Below are positions 39,959-49,120 of a stretch of 64,000 nucleotides of DNA, in pieces (position 1 is the stretch's first letter; each line of letters begins with the position of its first letter). The position numbers and the translations under genes were made by a program. Location: NCBI GenBank assembly GCA_963776195.1, contig CAVZMO010000011.1:95223-159222 (forward strand), given 5' to 3'. The stretch comes from CAVZMO01 sp963776195 (GTDB lineage Bacteria; Nitrospirota; Thermodesulfovibrionia; Thermodesulfovibrionales; SM23-35). Under the pieces are notes generated by a model. That model searched no databases and was not told where the DNA came from. It saw only the letters and a program-made list of their open reading frames with translations.

Positions 39959-40877
39959 TCAGCCCCCCTGCTTAGCTTTCCCCGTGAAATGGGGCCTGGG
40001 CCGGGCCGTAACAAATCCCGCCACATCCAAGGCATCCTCGGCTGACAAGTCAGGATTCCCTAATGGCATGTTGAAATGAGCAAAGGCGGCAAGGTTGGCC
40101 AACTTTGCCATCCCTGCGCCATCGTTAAAGGAATCTTTTCCCCACAGAGGCGGCGCCGATAGGGTCCCTTGGCCGTTATCACCGTGGCACATGGCGCATT
40201 TTTCTGCAAAGACCTGTTTCCCCTTTGCCTCATCCGGCTTATGAGGGCTCTTGAGGTGTTTCACCCCTAACCAGGGGATATCGGCATATATGGGCAGTCC
40301 TTTTGATATCCACTGATAATATGTGACTATAGCTATCATTTCTTTGCTATCAGCGGGCAGGGGTTTACCGTTCATGCTCCTTTGGAAACAGTCATTTGTC
40401 CGGGTTACGAGGTCCACGGAATAGTTTTGCCTCTTCTTGTACTGGGGATAGCTTGCGGCCACGCCCACAAGCGAGAGGCCTCCGTTTTTCCCGCCTTGGG
40501 TCATGCCCCCTTTGAAATGACAGTTTGAACAGATCGAGTTTGTTACCAACGTATTGACCCGCATATTTCCCGGTATCCGTCAGGATGTTGTGGCCAAGCA
40601 TGACCGCGTCCTTTATGTTTGCCGGCGCATCCTGGACAGAGGGCGGGTTAAAGGCGATTGCGCCGCCTGCCTGTGCAGTCGGCGCGCCTATCTTCCCAGC
40701 CACTTCAGTTTTTTTAGGAGCTAATACGTCTGCAGAAGTGTCGCTGAAGCTGACAAATCTGCCGAATACGATAGAGATGCCGGCGCCTACAACGGCAAAA
40801 ATGATAATTATCCCAAGAGCAAATATAAACTTATTCTTTTCGATAATGTTCTCCTTTATTTTGAGATTTTTCTGCAA
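39959..40877 (-). pseudogene. tsdA: TsdA-like thiosulfate dehydrogenase (dihaem), frameshifted
   Basis: The first frame has an N-terminal anchor (FALGIIIIFAVVGAGISIVF) and reads IKDAVMLGHNILTDTGKYAG then QYVGNK. Near 40535 a frame change is needed to join the second frame: CSNCHFKGG (haem 1), TRTNDCFQRSMNGKPLP, IVTYYQWISKGLP, GKQVFAEKCAMCHGDNGQG (haem 2). NDCFxRSMNGK and the dihaem layout match TsdA, which joins two thiosulfates to tetrathionate, and the related SoxA. The gene heads a minus-strand set with quinol-oxidase-like cytochromes, a SoxB-like protein and DsrE proteins, suggesting a thiosulfate-oxidising chain. SoxA-like assignment is the alternative. Confidence 0.75.
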
Positions 40878-41278
40878 GCGAGAAATTTTACATCTTTTTC
40901 AAAAAATCCTTTCATATCAATCATCGTTATGTCCTTAACTGACTTGCAACAAATTAAGCATTAAGTTCAATATACACTGCTAAAGCCATAGCCGGCGTAT
41001 ATGCTTTGCGCCTGCCATGCAATCGAGAAATTCCTCTGCTGCTTTGGACTAAATCGAGTGATTAATGAGTTCGAAAACAACAAGAGAATAAGGTATTGCA
41101 ACGTTCTTCTTTTTTAGGAGGCTGCTGAAAAACTATTTTTGCTGTCTTTGCGAGCGAAGCGAAGCAATCTTGTATTTTAAGAAATCAAGGGTTAGAGATT
41201 GTGTCATTGCGAAAATCGCTCCTCGCAATGACACAATAGGTTTTTTTAACAGCCTGTTAGTAGTTCAATACCTTCTTC
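40878..41278. other. Intergenic region with dispersed repeat
   Basis: 401 bp without a gene. It holds an interspersed element (about 41138-41255) beginning TTTGCGAGCGAAGCGAAGC and containing the perfect 15-bp inverted repeat ATTGTGTCATTGCGA (41198-41212) and its complement (41223-41237), followed by a T-run that could end transcription. The promoter for the tsdA-like gene must lie in 40880-41100, but I could not single it out. Confidence 0.6.
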
Positions 41279-41794
41279 TTAAGCGTGATGAATCGCTGTC
41301 TCAACTGCATTAGTCGTCTCTAAAATCTTTTTTGCCTTTTCAACTTCTTCACCTGTCCCGTGCGCCACCAACAGAAACTTGTTCGCCTTGAGGGAAGTCT
41401 CGTATTTAACGATACTGTCCTTTGGAATACCGATGCCGTATAACGCTGCTCCAACGGCGCTCAGTCCACCCACAATAGCGGCACCTTCAAGCGCGCCAAT
41501 AATCCACGACACCAGCGGACCGGCTACAACGATCGGACCAATCCCGGGAATGAAAAAGAACGCAGAACCGAAAAGAAATCCCCATAAGCCACCCCAGAAG
41601 GCCCCTAACTTTCCCCAGTATTTAACACGGTCACCCGTATTGTAATAGCCCACCACATGCTCATCAGAATGATAGTCCTTACCTACGATAGATAGCTTCT
41701 TCATTTCAAATCCTGCTTTCTGCAGTTCCTTGACAGCATCCTCAGCCTCTGTGTGGGTGTTGAAAATAGATACTGCCGAATTTTTCTCTGACAT
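41279..41794 (-). CDS. General stress protein 17M-like / DUF1269-type membrane-associated protein
   Basis: 171 residues. An N-terminal ferredoxin-like segment (AVSIFNTHTEAEDAVKELQK, FEMKKLSIVGKDYH) is followed by a glycine-rich hydrophobic stretch (WGKLGAFWGGLWGFLFGSAF, IIGALEGAAIVGGLSAVGAA) and a C-terminal repeat of the fold (KANKFLLVAHGTGEEVEKAK). This is the pattern of YflT/GSP17M-type heat- or stress-induced proteins. AGGAGG precedes the ATG. Monocistronic; next to a Crp/Fnr regulator. Confidence 0.75.
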   Translation of the reverse strand: MSEKNSAVSIFNTHTEAEDAVKELQKAGFEMKKLSIVGKDYHSDEHVVGYYNTGDRVKYWGKLGAFWGGLWGFLFGSAFFFIPGIGPIVVAGPLVSWIIGALEGAAIVGGLSAVGAALYGIGIPKDSIVKYETSLKANKFLLVAHGTGEEVEKAKKILETTNAVETAIHHA

Positions 41795-41915
41795 AGTACA
41801 CCTCCTGTTTTTTAATGGTTAACTTTTTAATCAGGCTCAATGAGCCGTTTGGGAAAAATCTCTTTAAATTATACTTTAATTTTCTCAACCACTTCTGCTA
41901 CTTAAGTTACATATC

Positions 41916-42677
41916 TCATCCCTTCTCGTTGTTTTTATCTTTATTAAAATGCAGGTGTTCCTCTATTTTTCTTATCAGGGCATGCAGGTCTTTGATCTCT
42001 AAATAACCCCTGTGCGCAATCATGATGCCTTCTTGCTTTAATTTCTGTAAATGTCTATTCACAACTGCACGGACAGACCCTATCATGCCGGCTAATTCTT
42101 CATGGGAAAGGTCTTTAATCAGCTTCAATCTGGATGGTACATTATCGCTATCTTCGTTATATTCATGGTCTATATGCTGGAGGATAAGTTTTGCAAGTCT
42201 GATCTCTGTATCGTGAAGGGCTAAATCGGATGCCAGCTCCGTCAATACACGCATCTGCTTTCCGAGGCAGGGAAGAAATGACCGATTGAATTCAGGATGC
42301 TTATTAATCCAGTCCCGCACCGTATCAATTGGCGCAGATAATGCCGAAAGGTCATCCATAGCCACCACCTGCACATCATGTTTTTTACCGTCCAGAAGGG
42401 ATACCACATCAAAGCAGTCACCCGATCCAAATAAAAAGAGAGTAAATTCCCGGCTCGTGGCAGGATTAGCCCGCACAACCTTCACACGCCCGGTCACTAA
42501 GACAAAAAACCGCTCGGCTGTTTGAGCGGGCTCCATAACAACCTGTTTTTTCTCCCATTCTTGATGCCTGAAAATCAGAAACATTTCCTTGAGGACATCC
42601 TCATCGAGTCTTGAGAATAAAGCTGATTTTTTAAGCGCTTCAAAACTCTGTAAATAAAACGGTGAATCGGGTCTCAT
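41916..42677 (-). CDS. Crp/Fnr family transcriptional regulator
   Basis: 253 residues. Cyclic-nucleotide-binding-like domain (about 20-140: VVMEPAQTAERFFVLVTGRV, FTLFLFGSGDCFDVVSLL) and a C-terminal winged helix (about 170-235: LSHEELAGMIGSVRAVVNRH, LQKLKQEGIMIAHRGYLEI). It has no Cys cluster like Fnr, so it does not look like an FeS oxygen sensor; the cAMP contact residues are not clearly conserved either. It may regulate the adjacent P-type ATPase or the respiratory cluster. Confidence 0.9.
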   Translation of the reverse strand: MRPDSPFYLQSFEALKKSALFSRLDEDVLKEMFLIFRHQEWEKKQVVMEPAQTAERFFVLVTGRVKVVRANPATSREFTLFLFGSGDCFDVVSLLDGKKHDVQVVAMDDLSALSAPIDTVRDWINKHPEFNRSFLPCLGKQMRVLTELASDLALHDTEIRLAKLILQHIDHEYNEDSDNVPSRLKLIKDLSHEELAGMIGSVRAVVNRHLQKLKQEGIMIAHRGYLEIKDLHALIRKIEEHLHFNKDKNNEKG

Positions 42678-42696
42678 TCATATCCTCCCGGCGATT

Positions 42697-42752
42697 TCAG
42701 GATACACATCATCCTCTTACAAGAAGAACGGGTATATTCGTATCTTTTGAAT
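42697..42752 (-). pseudogene. 3' remnant of a universal stress protein gene
   Basis: Minus frame encodes KDTNIPVLLVR, as at the end of the usp gene at 32004. The DNA 42699-42745 is nearly identical to 31996-32043, including the bases after the stop region. The rest of the gene is absent between the P-ATPase stop and the regulator start, so this is a deletion or recombination scar. Confidence 0.65.
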
Positions 42753-42757
42753 CATAT

Positions 42758-45190
42758 TCACAACCCGAATCTCCTGAATAGATAGTATTTCGGAAAATCT
42801 ATACAAAGCGTAAATAATCCCGAAAATCCCAGAACCATAAGAACCTGATTCAATGTCAGGGACGGGACAAAGACGCCGTATATGCCCAACAATGCAAACC
42901 CGATTATTGTTGCTGTGCTAAGGATGAGCAGTTCCCTTCCCGGGAGCGACGACCAGAAGTGCCTCCTTTCCCTCACGATCAGTACTCTGAACTGACTGTT
43001 GAATATAAGATTGAGCATCACCAGGGTTCGCAGTCTTTCCCAGCCGAGGTGAAAATAATTCAGTCCAATGAATATCACTATCAAACCTTCTACAACCAGC
43101 AGCATACCAGGGATAAGAGACGCCAGAGTAATATTTTTCACATTCCAATGGTTTGGATTGCTCGTATGTTTTACGTTGTCGGTAGCCAGGGACATTGTCA
43201 CAAAATCATTTGCGAATACGAGCAGGGACATGCCCAGCAGGGAAAGCACTATTTCGTGCAGCCATAAAAAACTTATGGTGAGCAAGCCGACGAATTCCAT
43301 GACCTTTGTGACCTTGTTTATGACCCATGAGAGCATCCGCTGGTATGTCTGCCTGCTTATCGTTACCGCATCGATTATCACGCTTATGCCCGGCTCGGTC
43401 AGCACCACGCTCGCGGCGGCCTTTGCCACATCGGTTGCATTGCTTACCGCTATCCCCATCTCCGCCTGCTTCAAAGCCGGCGCGTCGTTGACGCCGTCTC
43501 CAGTCATGCCGACCATATGACCCCTGGATTGCAGGAGTTTCACGATCCGGTATTTGTCCTCCGGATAGATTTCCGCAATCCCATTGCTTCCTCCAACAAT
43601 CCTTAACTGTTCATCTTCGCTTAAACCTTCAATATCAGCCAGACGGATAATCTTAGCGCCGATGCCCACCTGACCGGCTATCTCTTTTGCTATGGCGATA
43701 TTATCACCGGTCAGCATCATCGGTTTTATTCCGAGCCTTCCTGCCTTCTCTATCATCTCTTTTGCATCAGGCCTCGGCGGGTCGGACAAAAATAGCAGAC
43801 CTGCAAGCTTGAGATTATCCATGTCATCGTCTTCCGACCCGGCAACTGCTATGGTCCTGTAGCCTTTCAGGGAGAACTCATCTATAGCCTTGTTTGCCTT
43901 CTCTCTATCATCTTTATCCAATCCCCTGCACATGGATATAACTATCTGTGCTGCGCCTTTAACCGCCCTGAACTGTTTTCCACCTGATTCAAAAATCGCT
44001 TCTGTCCTCTTGATCGAAGGATTAAAAGGCGTATATGAGACCTGCCTGTAGGCATTCAAATCGATTCCCGTCTTTTTGGCATATTCAATAACTGCAAGGT
44101 CTATGATATCCATGCCCTCTTCTTTGGACGCCAGGGATGCCATTTTGACAACATCCTCCTTTGTGTAGCCCGGAAACGGTATGCTGTCTGTGACCGTCAA
44201 TCTGTTCTGCGTTATGGTGCCTGTCTTGTCGAGGCACAGGACATCTATGGAAGCGGCATCTTCTATCGAGTCCAGTCTCGTTACCAGCGCTCCTTTTTTT
44301 GCAAGCTCCATCGCGCCGACCGCCTGCACTATGGTGAGCACCGCCGGAAGCGCCACAGGCACCGCTCCCATAAGGAAAATTACAATGAATGTCAATATCG
44401 TCAATACGCCGATATGCATCATGAGGGCGTACAGTGAGACCACGACTGATGCGGCTAAGCCCAGATACATCATGTACTTGACTATAGCCATCATCACTTC
44501 TTCCTGATGCGACTTCGGCTGTGCTGTCCTGACCAGTTCGGCTGTCTTGCCGAAGAATGTATTCCCGCCGGTATTGACCACTGCACATCTGGCTTCTCCC
44601 TGTCGTATTACAGAACCTGAGTAGACAATATCCGATTGATGAGCACTTGCAGGCAGGGATTCGCCTGTCAGGGCAGACTGGTCTACAGAGAGTTCACCGT
44701 TCACAATCATGGCGTCAGCAGGCACTATGTCGCCGAGTTTTACGGCTATAATATCTCCGGGCACGATCTCCCTCGCCTCTTTCATCGTCCATTTGCCGTC
44801 CCGCAATACCTTTGCCCTGACAGCCAGTTTTTTCTTCAAAAGCTCGACGGTCTTTTGTGAACTGCTGGAGTGCTTATGCCCTATGACGGCATTTAACGTC
44901 AGCAATGCAAAAATTATTATCCCTTCAAGATAATGTCCCAGTATTAATGAAAGCCCCATCGCCAGCTCCAGCAGCCACGGCATGGGTCCCCAATACCGCA
45001 ACACAAATTCGAGGAAGGGGTTCTTCTTTGTCTCTGGAATTTCGTTATAACCGAATGTCCGGAGCCTGTTTCCCGCTTCAGAATCCGGAAGGCCGTCTGT
45101 TGCTGCCTCTAAGGATTGAAGGACAACTTCCAACGGGATGTTCTTATATTCAGATGTGCTCTTGAGATTTAAAGAACCTGTTGCTTGCAA
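42758..45190 (-). CDS. Plasma-membrane proton-type P-type ATPase (P3A)
   Basis: 810 residues, full length. N-terminal cation-ATPase domain (GLPDSEAGNRLRTFGYNEIP), actuator TGES in SVDQSALTGESLPA, membrane PVALP in FLMGAVPVALPAVLTIVQAV, phosphorylation loop CLDKTGTITQNRLTV, and hinge MTGDGVNDAPALKQAEMGIA. The short C-terminus and PVALPAVL motif place it with archaeal and bacterial relatives of fungal and plant H+-ATPases. It should extrude protons at the cost of ATP. Intact, in contrast to the hollow P-ATPase at 29.8 kb. Confidence 0.92.
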   Translation of the reverse strand: MQATGSLNLKSTSEYKNIPLEVVLQSLEAATDGLPDSEAGNRLRTFGYNEIPETKKNPFLEFVLRYWGPMPWLLELAMGLSLILGHYLEGIIIFALLTLNAVIGHKHSSSSQKTVELLKKKLAVRAKVLRDGKWTMKEAREIVPGDIIAVKLGDIVPADAMIVNGELSVDQSALTGESLPASAHQSDIVYSGSVIRQGEARCAVVNTGGNTFFGKTAELVRTAQPKSHQEEVMMAIVKYMMYLGLAASVVVSLYALMMHIGVLTILTFIVIFLMGAVPVALPAVLTIVQAVGAMELAKKGALVTRLDSIEDAASIDVLCLDKTGTITQNRLTVTDSIPFPGYTKEDVVKMASLASKEEGMDIIDLAVIEYAKKTGIDLNAYRQVSYTPFNPSIKRTEAIFESGGKQFRAVKGAAQIVISMCRGLDKDDREKANKAIDEFSLKGYRTIAVAGSEDDDMDNLKLAGLLFLSDPPRPDAKEMIEKAGRLGIKPMMLTGDNIAIAKEIAGQVGIGAKIIRLADIEGLSEDEQLRIVGGSNGIAEIYPEDKYRIVKLLQSRGHMVGMTGDGVNDAPALKQAEMGIAVSNATDVAKAAASVVLTEPGISVIIDAVTISRQTYQRMLSWVINKVTKVMEFVGLLTISFLWLHEIVLSLLGMSLLVFANDFVTMSLATDNVKHTSNPNHWNVKNITLASLIPGMLLVVEGLIVIFIGLNYFHLGWERLRTLVMLNLIFNSQFRVLIVRERRHFWSSLPGRELLILSTATIIGFALLGIYGVFVPSLTLNQVLMVLGFSGLFTLCIDFPKYYLFRRFGL

Positions 45191-45299
45191 TTTTGCCTCT
45201 TTTCAATTTGGTATTGTTACATCTTTAACCAATGATACCAGATTTATGACGAGGCTTGAATGATAACCCTTTGAAAAAGAATGATGATACATATAAAAT

Positions 45300-45744
45300 C
45301 ACTACTGTCCCAACGTTGAATCGGTAAGGCTTTGTAAAATGACTACTACACTTACTTTACAAGACATCGTAGCATTTTTCGATTTGAATTCGAATTTTCA
45401 AAAAAGCCATACTTCCGCACCAAAGCGGAAGGAGATGGCATATGAATTCTGGGCAGACAATATTTTCTCAACTCATGGACTTTATACCGACATATGAATT
45501 TAACCAGTGCGTGAAACGGTACAATGGAAATTATAAGATCAAGAACTTCACCTGCCGGGAACAGGTTCTCTGCATGGCTTTTGCACAACTCACCTACCGG
45601 GAAAGCTTGCGGGATATTCAAGCGTGCCTGCGTGCAGCCAATAAGAAACTATACCATATGGGGATTCGGAGCAAAGTTTCTCGAATGTTATTTATTGTGT
45701 TTATAATTGCGGTCAGAAGAGATGGAACAAACAGGAAAGCATAG
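45300..45744 (+). pseudogene. IS4-family transposase relic (DUF4372 N-terminus)
   Basis: The frame from ATG 45442 reads MNSGQTIFSQLMDFIPTYEF, CREQVLCMAFAQLTYRES, LRDIQACLRAANKKLYHMGI then RSKVSR. This is the DUF4372 N-terminal domain of IS4-family transposases. It ends after about 80 matching residues; the DDE catalytic part is absent and unrelated sequence follows. The 5' flank with GTAAGGCTTTGTAAAATG (about 45328) may be the left terminal region. No matching right end was found, so the element cannot move by itself. It marks the border between accessory and core DNA. Confidence 0.8.
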
Positions 45745-45881
45745 CGATGAGCGGAAAATCTTTATTCCGAAAATCCCCCTCCTCCTCCCCCACAAGTTTC
45801 AACTATTAAAAGTTTCCCATTGTCGCACTAAGTACATATTTCTCTGGAAAGCCACGCCATGATTACGACATAATAATTTCT

Positions 45882-47420
45882 ATGGTGAAGATAAAATCTT
45901 ATTCGATCCTTTTCCTATTTTCTGTTGTCATCTTTATTTCTTTTTTAAGGCTTGGCTCTCCCACGCTCTTCGATGTCGACGAAGCTGTGTTTGCAGAGGC
46001 TACGAAAGAGATGGTCCAGAGCGGTGACTGGATAACCCCAACCTATAACGGAGAAAACCGTTATGACAAGCCGATATTTTTTTACTGGTTGATGGCGGCC
46101 TCGTACAAGGTCTTCGGGGTCAGCGAGTTCGGCGCAAGATTCCCTTCCGCACTCCTGGGACTCATGTTGTGTACGGCAGTTTATTTCTTTGTCAAACATT
46201 TTCAGGGAGAAAAAAATGCCCTTTACGCCGTTATTGCATTGAGTCTATCCATATTCTTTGTCGCTTATTCCCATGCCGCAGTCACTGATATGGCCCTGAC
46301 TTTTTTTATGACCCTCTCCCTCTTTTCATTCTACTATTCCCTAAAGAAAAACAAATTTATTTATGGGTTTTATGTATTCTCGGCCCTTGCCTTTCTGACG
46401 AAGGGATTGATCGGCATAGTCTTTCCATTCGGCATCGCCATTGTATATCTGATAACGACTGAAGGATTGAGCGGCGTCAAAAGGGTGTTCAATCTTAAGG
46501 GGACAGCTCTTTTTTGTTTGATCTCTGCGCCATGGTATGTCGCCCAGACTGTCGTCAACGGACAGGAATTTGTCCGACAGTTTTTCTTAAAACATCACTT
46601 CGTGAGATATACAGGCGTCATATCGGGACACAAAGGCCCGGTCTACTATTACATCCCTGTCTTAATCATAGGCTTGTTCCCGTGGATTACCTTCTTGCCG
46701 GCAGGGATCAGACGTGCGTTCAAAGAAAAGGATGATTTGAATCTATTTGCACTGATATGGTTTGGGGCCGTCGTTTCCTTCTTTACATTTTCCACGACAA
46801 AACTGCCGAATTACGTCCTCCCGGCGGTTCCTGCGGCGGCCATAATGATCGCCTCCGGCATGTCGGACCCGAATATTCGATGGAGAAAATATTCGAATAT
46901 CTGTGTTGCGGCTATGTCACTATCCCTGGCTGTTACCTTGCTGGTTCTAAAAAAATATCTCTTGAAGGTTGATGTTTATGACACAGATTGGACATTTATG
47001 GCGGCTGCAATAATATTCTCTTTGACAATCCTGGGTATCTATGCCGCCTTTGCAAAAAAAACATTGTATGTTCCCATGTCTTGCATAATGTTTCTTTTCT
47101 TGTCCATCCTTTCTGTGACGGCACTGCCTATTGTAAACCGGCATCTTCAGGGCACATTATATAAATACAGTTTATACGCGGGGCAGGCGGCGCAGGGTGA
47201 CGATAGGATAATTACTTATGGACTCAACAATCCGAGCATCGTCTTTTATTCGGGACATAAAGTGTTGAACACGAGGAACAAGAACGAATTGCTGCCTTAC
47301 ATAACGTCCGGGAAGGGCCGGATTGCCATAGCAAAGGTAAAAGATATAGAAGCATTAAGAAATTTAAATTTTAGTCTGCTGGAGAGTGACGGCACATATG
47401 CAATACTTGAGAGAAAATAG
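45882..47420 (+). CDS. ArnT-like glycosyltransferase family 39 membrane protein
   Basis: 512 residues, about 12 membrane helices. The first periplasmic loop DVDEAVFAEATKEMVQSGDW with YDKPIFFYWLMAASYKVFG is the hallmark of ArnT/GT-83-type polyprenyl-phosphate sugar transferases (conserved Asp-Glu and Lys-Pro). ArnT moves aminoarabinose from undecaprenyl phosphate to lipid A. Specificity for another sugar is possible, and no other arn genes are here. A PAP2 phosphatase gene overlaps its 3' end, consistent with handling of the same lipid carrier. Confidence 0.87.
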   Translation: MVKIKSYSILFLFSVVIFISFLRLGSPTLFDVDEAVFAEATKEMVQSGDWITPTYNGENRYDKPIFFYWLMAASYKVFGVSEFGARFPSALLGLMLCTAVYFFVKHFQGEKNALYAVIALSLSIFFVAYSHAAVTDMALTFFMTLSLFSFYYSLKKNKFIYGFYVFSALAFLTKGLIGIVFPFGIAIVYLITTEGLSGVKRVFNLKGTALFCLISAPWYVAQTVVNGQEFVRQFFLKHHFVRYTGVISGHKGPVYYYIPVLIIGLFPWITFLPAGIRRAFKEKDDLNLFALIWFGAVVSFFTFSTTKLPNYVLPAVPAAAIMIASGMSDPNIRWRKYSNICVAAMSLSLAVTLLVLKKYLLKVDVYDTDWTFMAAAIIFSLTILGIYAAFAKKTLYVPMSCIMFLFLSILSVTALPIVNRHLQGTLYKYSLYAGQAAQGDDRIITYGLNNPSIVFYSGHKVLNTRNKNELLPYITSGKGRIAIAKVKDIEALRNLNFSLLESDGTYAILERK

Positions 47421-48063
47421 GAAGTTGTTATTTATAGCAATGAGTCTGCCCCTATTTTTTTTCTATCTCGACGGCACTGTTGTTTCCTTTCTCAAGAGTT
47501 ATTACATAGAAAAATGCGTCCTTTACGAATTACTCAAGAAGCTTGATCCCTTCATGAATTTTATTTCCCATGGGAGCACACTGATAGCGATCGCAATTGT
47601 CCTTTACTTGGCGGGGAGGTTTTTCAATCAAAAATATTCGAGCGCAGGCAAGTCTCTCTTGATAGGGATTATTTCTGCCGGCGTCGTGGTCCAGGTTCTC
47701 AAACATCTTGTAGGAAGGGTAAGGCCGAAATTGACCGATCATTTAGTACTTATGGGACCATCGCTGAAAACCGGATACGATTCTTTTCCTTCGGGGCATG
47801 CTACAGTCGCATTCTGTATGGCCTATATCCTCGCATCTTACTTCCCGAGGTATAGAGTCTTTTTTTATTTCTGGGCCGCTATGATCGGCCTGGAAAGGGT
47901 AGAAGGTATCGCTCACTTTCCTTCAGATGTTCTGGCCGGAGCGGTTATCGGCATTGTCATAGCAAAATTATTATCCGTAAAGGTTTTCCGGTCGGAATCA
48001 TCGGCGCTATGCAATAACCTCAGCGGGTCCGGAAGAAATTTCATGCAGGAAAACCGCTCATGA
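47398..48063 (+). CDS. PAP2-family membrane phosphatase
   Basis: About 221 residues from ATG 47398 (MQYLRENRK); GTG 47386 is an in-frame alternative. Both start inside the 3' end of the glycosyltransferase gene. Several helices with the phosphatase signature: KHLVGRVRPKL, DSFPSGHATVAF and VEGIAHFPSDVLAG (catalytic His present). Probably dephosphorylates undecaprenyl pyrophosphate or lipid A. Coupled to the upstream ArnT-like gene. Confidence 0.88.
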   Translation: MQYLRENRKLLFIAMSLPLFFFYLDGTVVSFLKSYYIEKCVLYELLKKLDPFMNFISHGSTLIAIAIVLYLAGRFFNQKYSSAGKSLLIGIISAGVVVQVLKHLVGRVRPKLTDHLVLMGPSLKTGYDSFPSGHATVAFCMAYILASYFPRYRVFFYFWAAMIGLERVEGIAHFPSDVLAGAVIGIVIAKLLSVKVFRSESSALCNNLSGSGRNFMQENRS

Positions 48064-48141
48064 TCATTCGGGAGCATTATGAAGGGTATTAACATTCACG
48101 GCAATGATCCGGGAACGTGAGCAGGACAGTGAGGATGTTTA

Positions 48142-48993
48142 ATGCGCAGATTCGGTGTTCATGCCTCTATAGCCGGCGGGTTGCATCTGAGTTTGGCACG
48201 GGCGGATGCACTCGGATGTAATACCGTTCAGATTTTTTCCCACAATCCCCGCGGATGGGCCGTAAAAAAATTTTCTGAAGACGATGTCTCTGCGTTTAAA
48301 GCACTCAGACTGAGCCTCGATATTTCACCTGTTTTTATTCACTCGTCGTATCTCATAAATATGGCTTCAAAAAATGTTCTCTTGAGAAGGAAATCTATCG
48401 AACTCCTTGTCATCGAAATGAACAGGGCTGATGTCGTCGGGGCTGATTATGTGGTCCTCCATACAGGGAGCGCCGCCGGGGAAGACGAAAGCGCCGCGAG
48501 AAAGAGGGCGATTGCTGTGTTGAACGAGGTTTCACTGTCGGGGAAATGGAAAGCCGGGCTCCTTCTGGAAAATACCGCGGGCGAAAGAGGGGACATCTCT
48601 TCGCAGGTTGAAGACCTGGCTGAAATTATGAATGGGGTGAAAGGGCAATTGATATCGGGCATATGCTTCGATACGTGTCATGCCTGTGCGGCAGGCTATA
48701 ATATCGGAGAAGAAGGGGGAATACGGCCCTTTTCAGAGGAAATGAAAAAACATGTAGGTTTCGATAAGATAAAACTCATCCATCTCAATGATTCAAAGGG
48801 AGATGTGGGCTCGGGCGTCGACAGACATGAACATATCGGTCTCGGAAGAATAGGGATGGAGGGTCTGGGTCGGTTCATCAATCACAAGCTTTTGAAGAAT
48901 ATACCTCTGATCCTCGAGACGCCTAAAAAAAGGGAGACCGATGATTCGATGAATCTCGAAAAAGTTAGGGAGATGATAAGAACAAAACGATAG
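48142..48993 (+). CDS. nfo: Endonuclease IV (deoxyribonuclease IV)
   Basis: 283 residues, standard length. GVHASIAGGLHLSLARADAL, VQIFSHNPRGW, DYVVLHTGSAAGEDE, LLENTAGERGD, GICFDTCHACAAGYNI, IHLNDSKGDVGSGVDRHEHI and LETPKKRETD contain the metal ligands of the AP endonuclease TIM barrel (three Zn2+). It nicks DNA at abasic sites in base-excision repair. Appears monocistronic, followed by a 20-bp palindrome. Confidence 0.95.
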   Translation: MRRFGVHASIAGGLHLSLARADALGCNTVQIFSHNPRGWAVKKFSEDDVSAFKALRLSLDISPVFIHSSYLINMASKNVLLRRKSIELLVIEMNRADVVGADYVVLHTGSAAGEDESAARKRAIAVLNEVSLSGKWKAGLLLENTAGERGDISSQVEDLAEIMNGVKGQLISGICFDTCHACAAGYNIGEEGGIRPFSEEMKKHVGFDKIKLIHLNDSKGDVGSGVDRHEHIGLGRIGMEGLGRFINHKLLKNIPLILETPKKRETDDSMNLEKVREMIRTKR

Positions 48994-49001
48994 TTCAATA
49001 A

Positions 49002-49021
49002 TTGAGAACAACTGTTCTCAA
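49002..49021. promoter_or_regulatory. 20-bp palindrome, candidate operator
   Basis: TTGAGAACAACTGTTCTCAA has 9-bp perfect arms around AC. It lies 53 bp before the -35 of the wHTH regulator gene and 9 bp after nfo. There is no T-run, so an operator is more likely than a terminator. Confidence 0.5.
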
Positions 49022-49073
49022 TATGAGATCGTATACAAAAATGCACTATATGTTCCTAAATGTAATTTTTTTG

Positions 49074-49102
49074 TTGACAAATAGAATTGTTTGATGTATA
49101 AA
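49074..49102 (+). promoter_or_regulatory. Promoter of the wHTH regulator gene
   Basis: TTGACA (49074-49079), 17-bp spacer, TATAAA (49097-49102), followed by AAGGTG before ATG 49121. Confidence 0.65.
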
Positions 49103-49120
49103 TCTATATAAGGTGAATAT

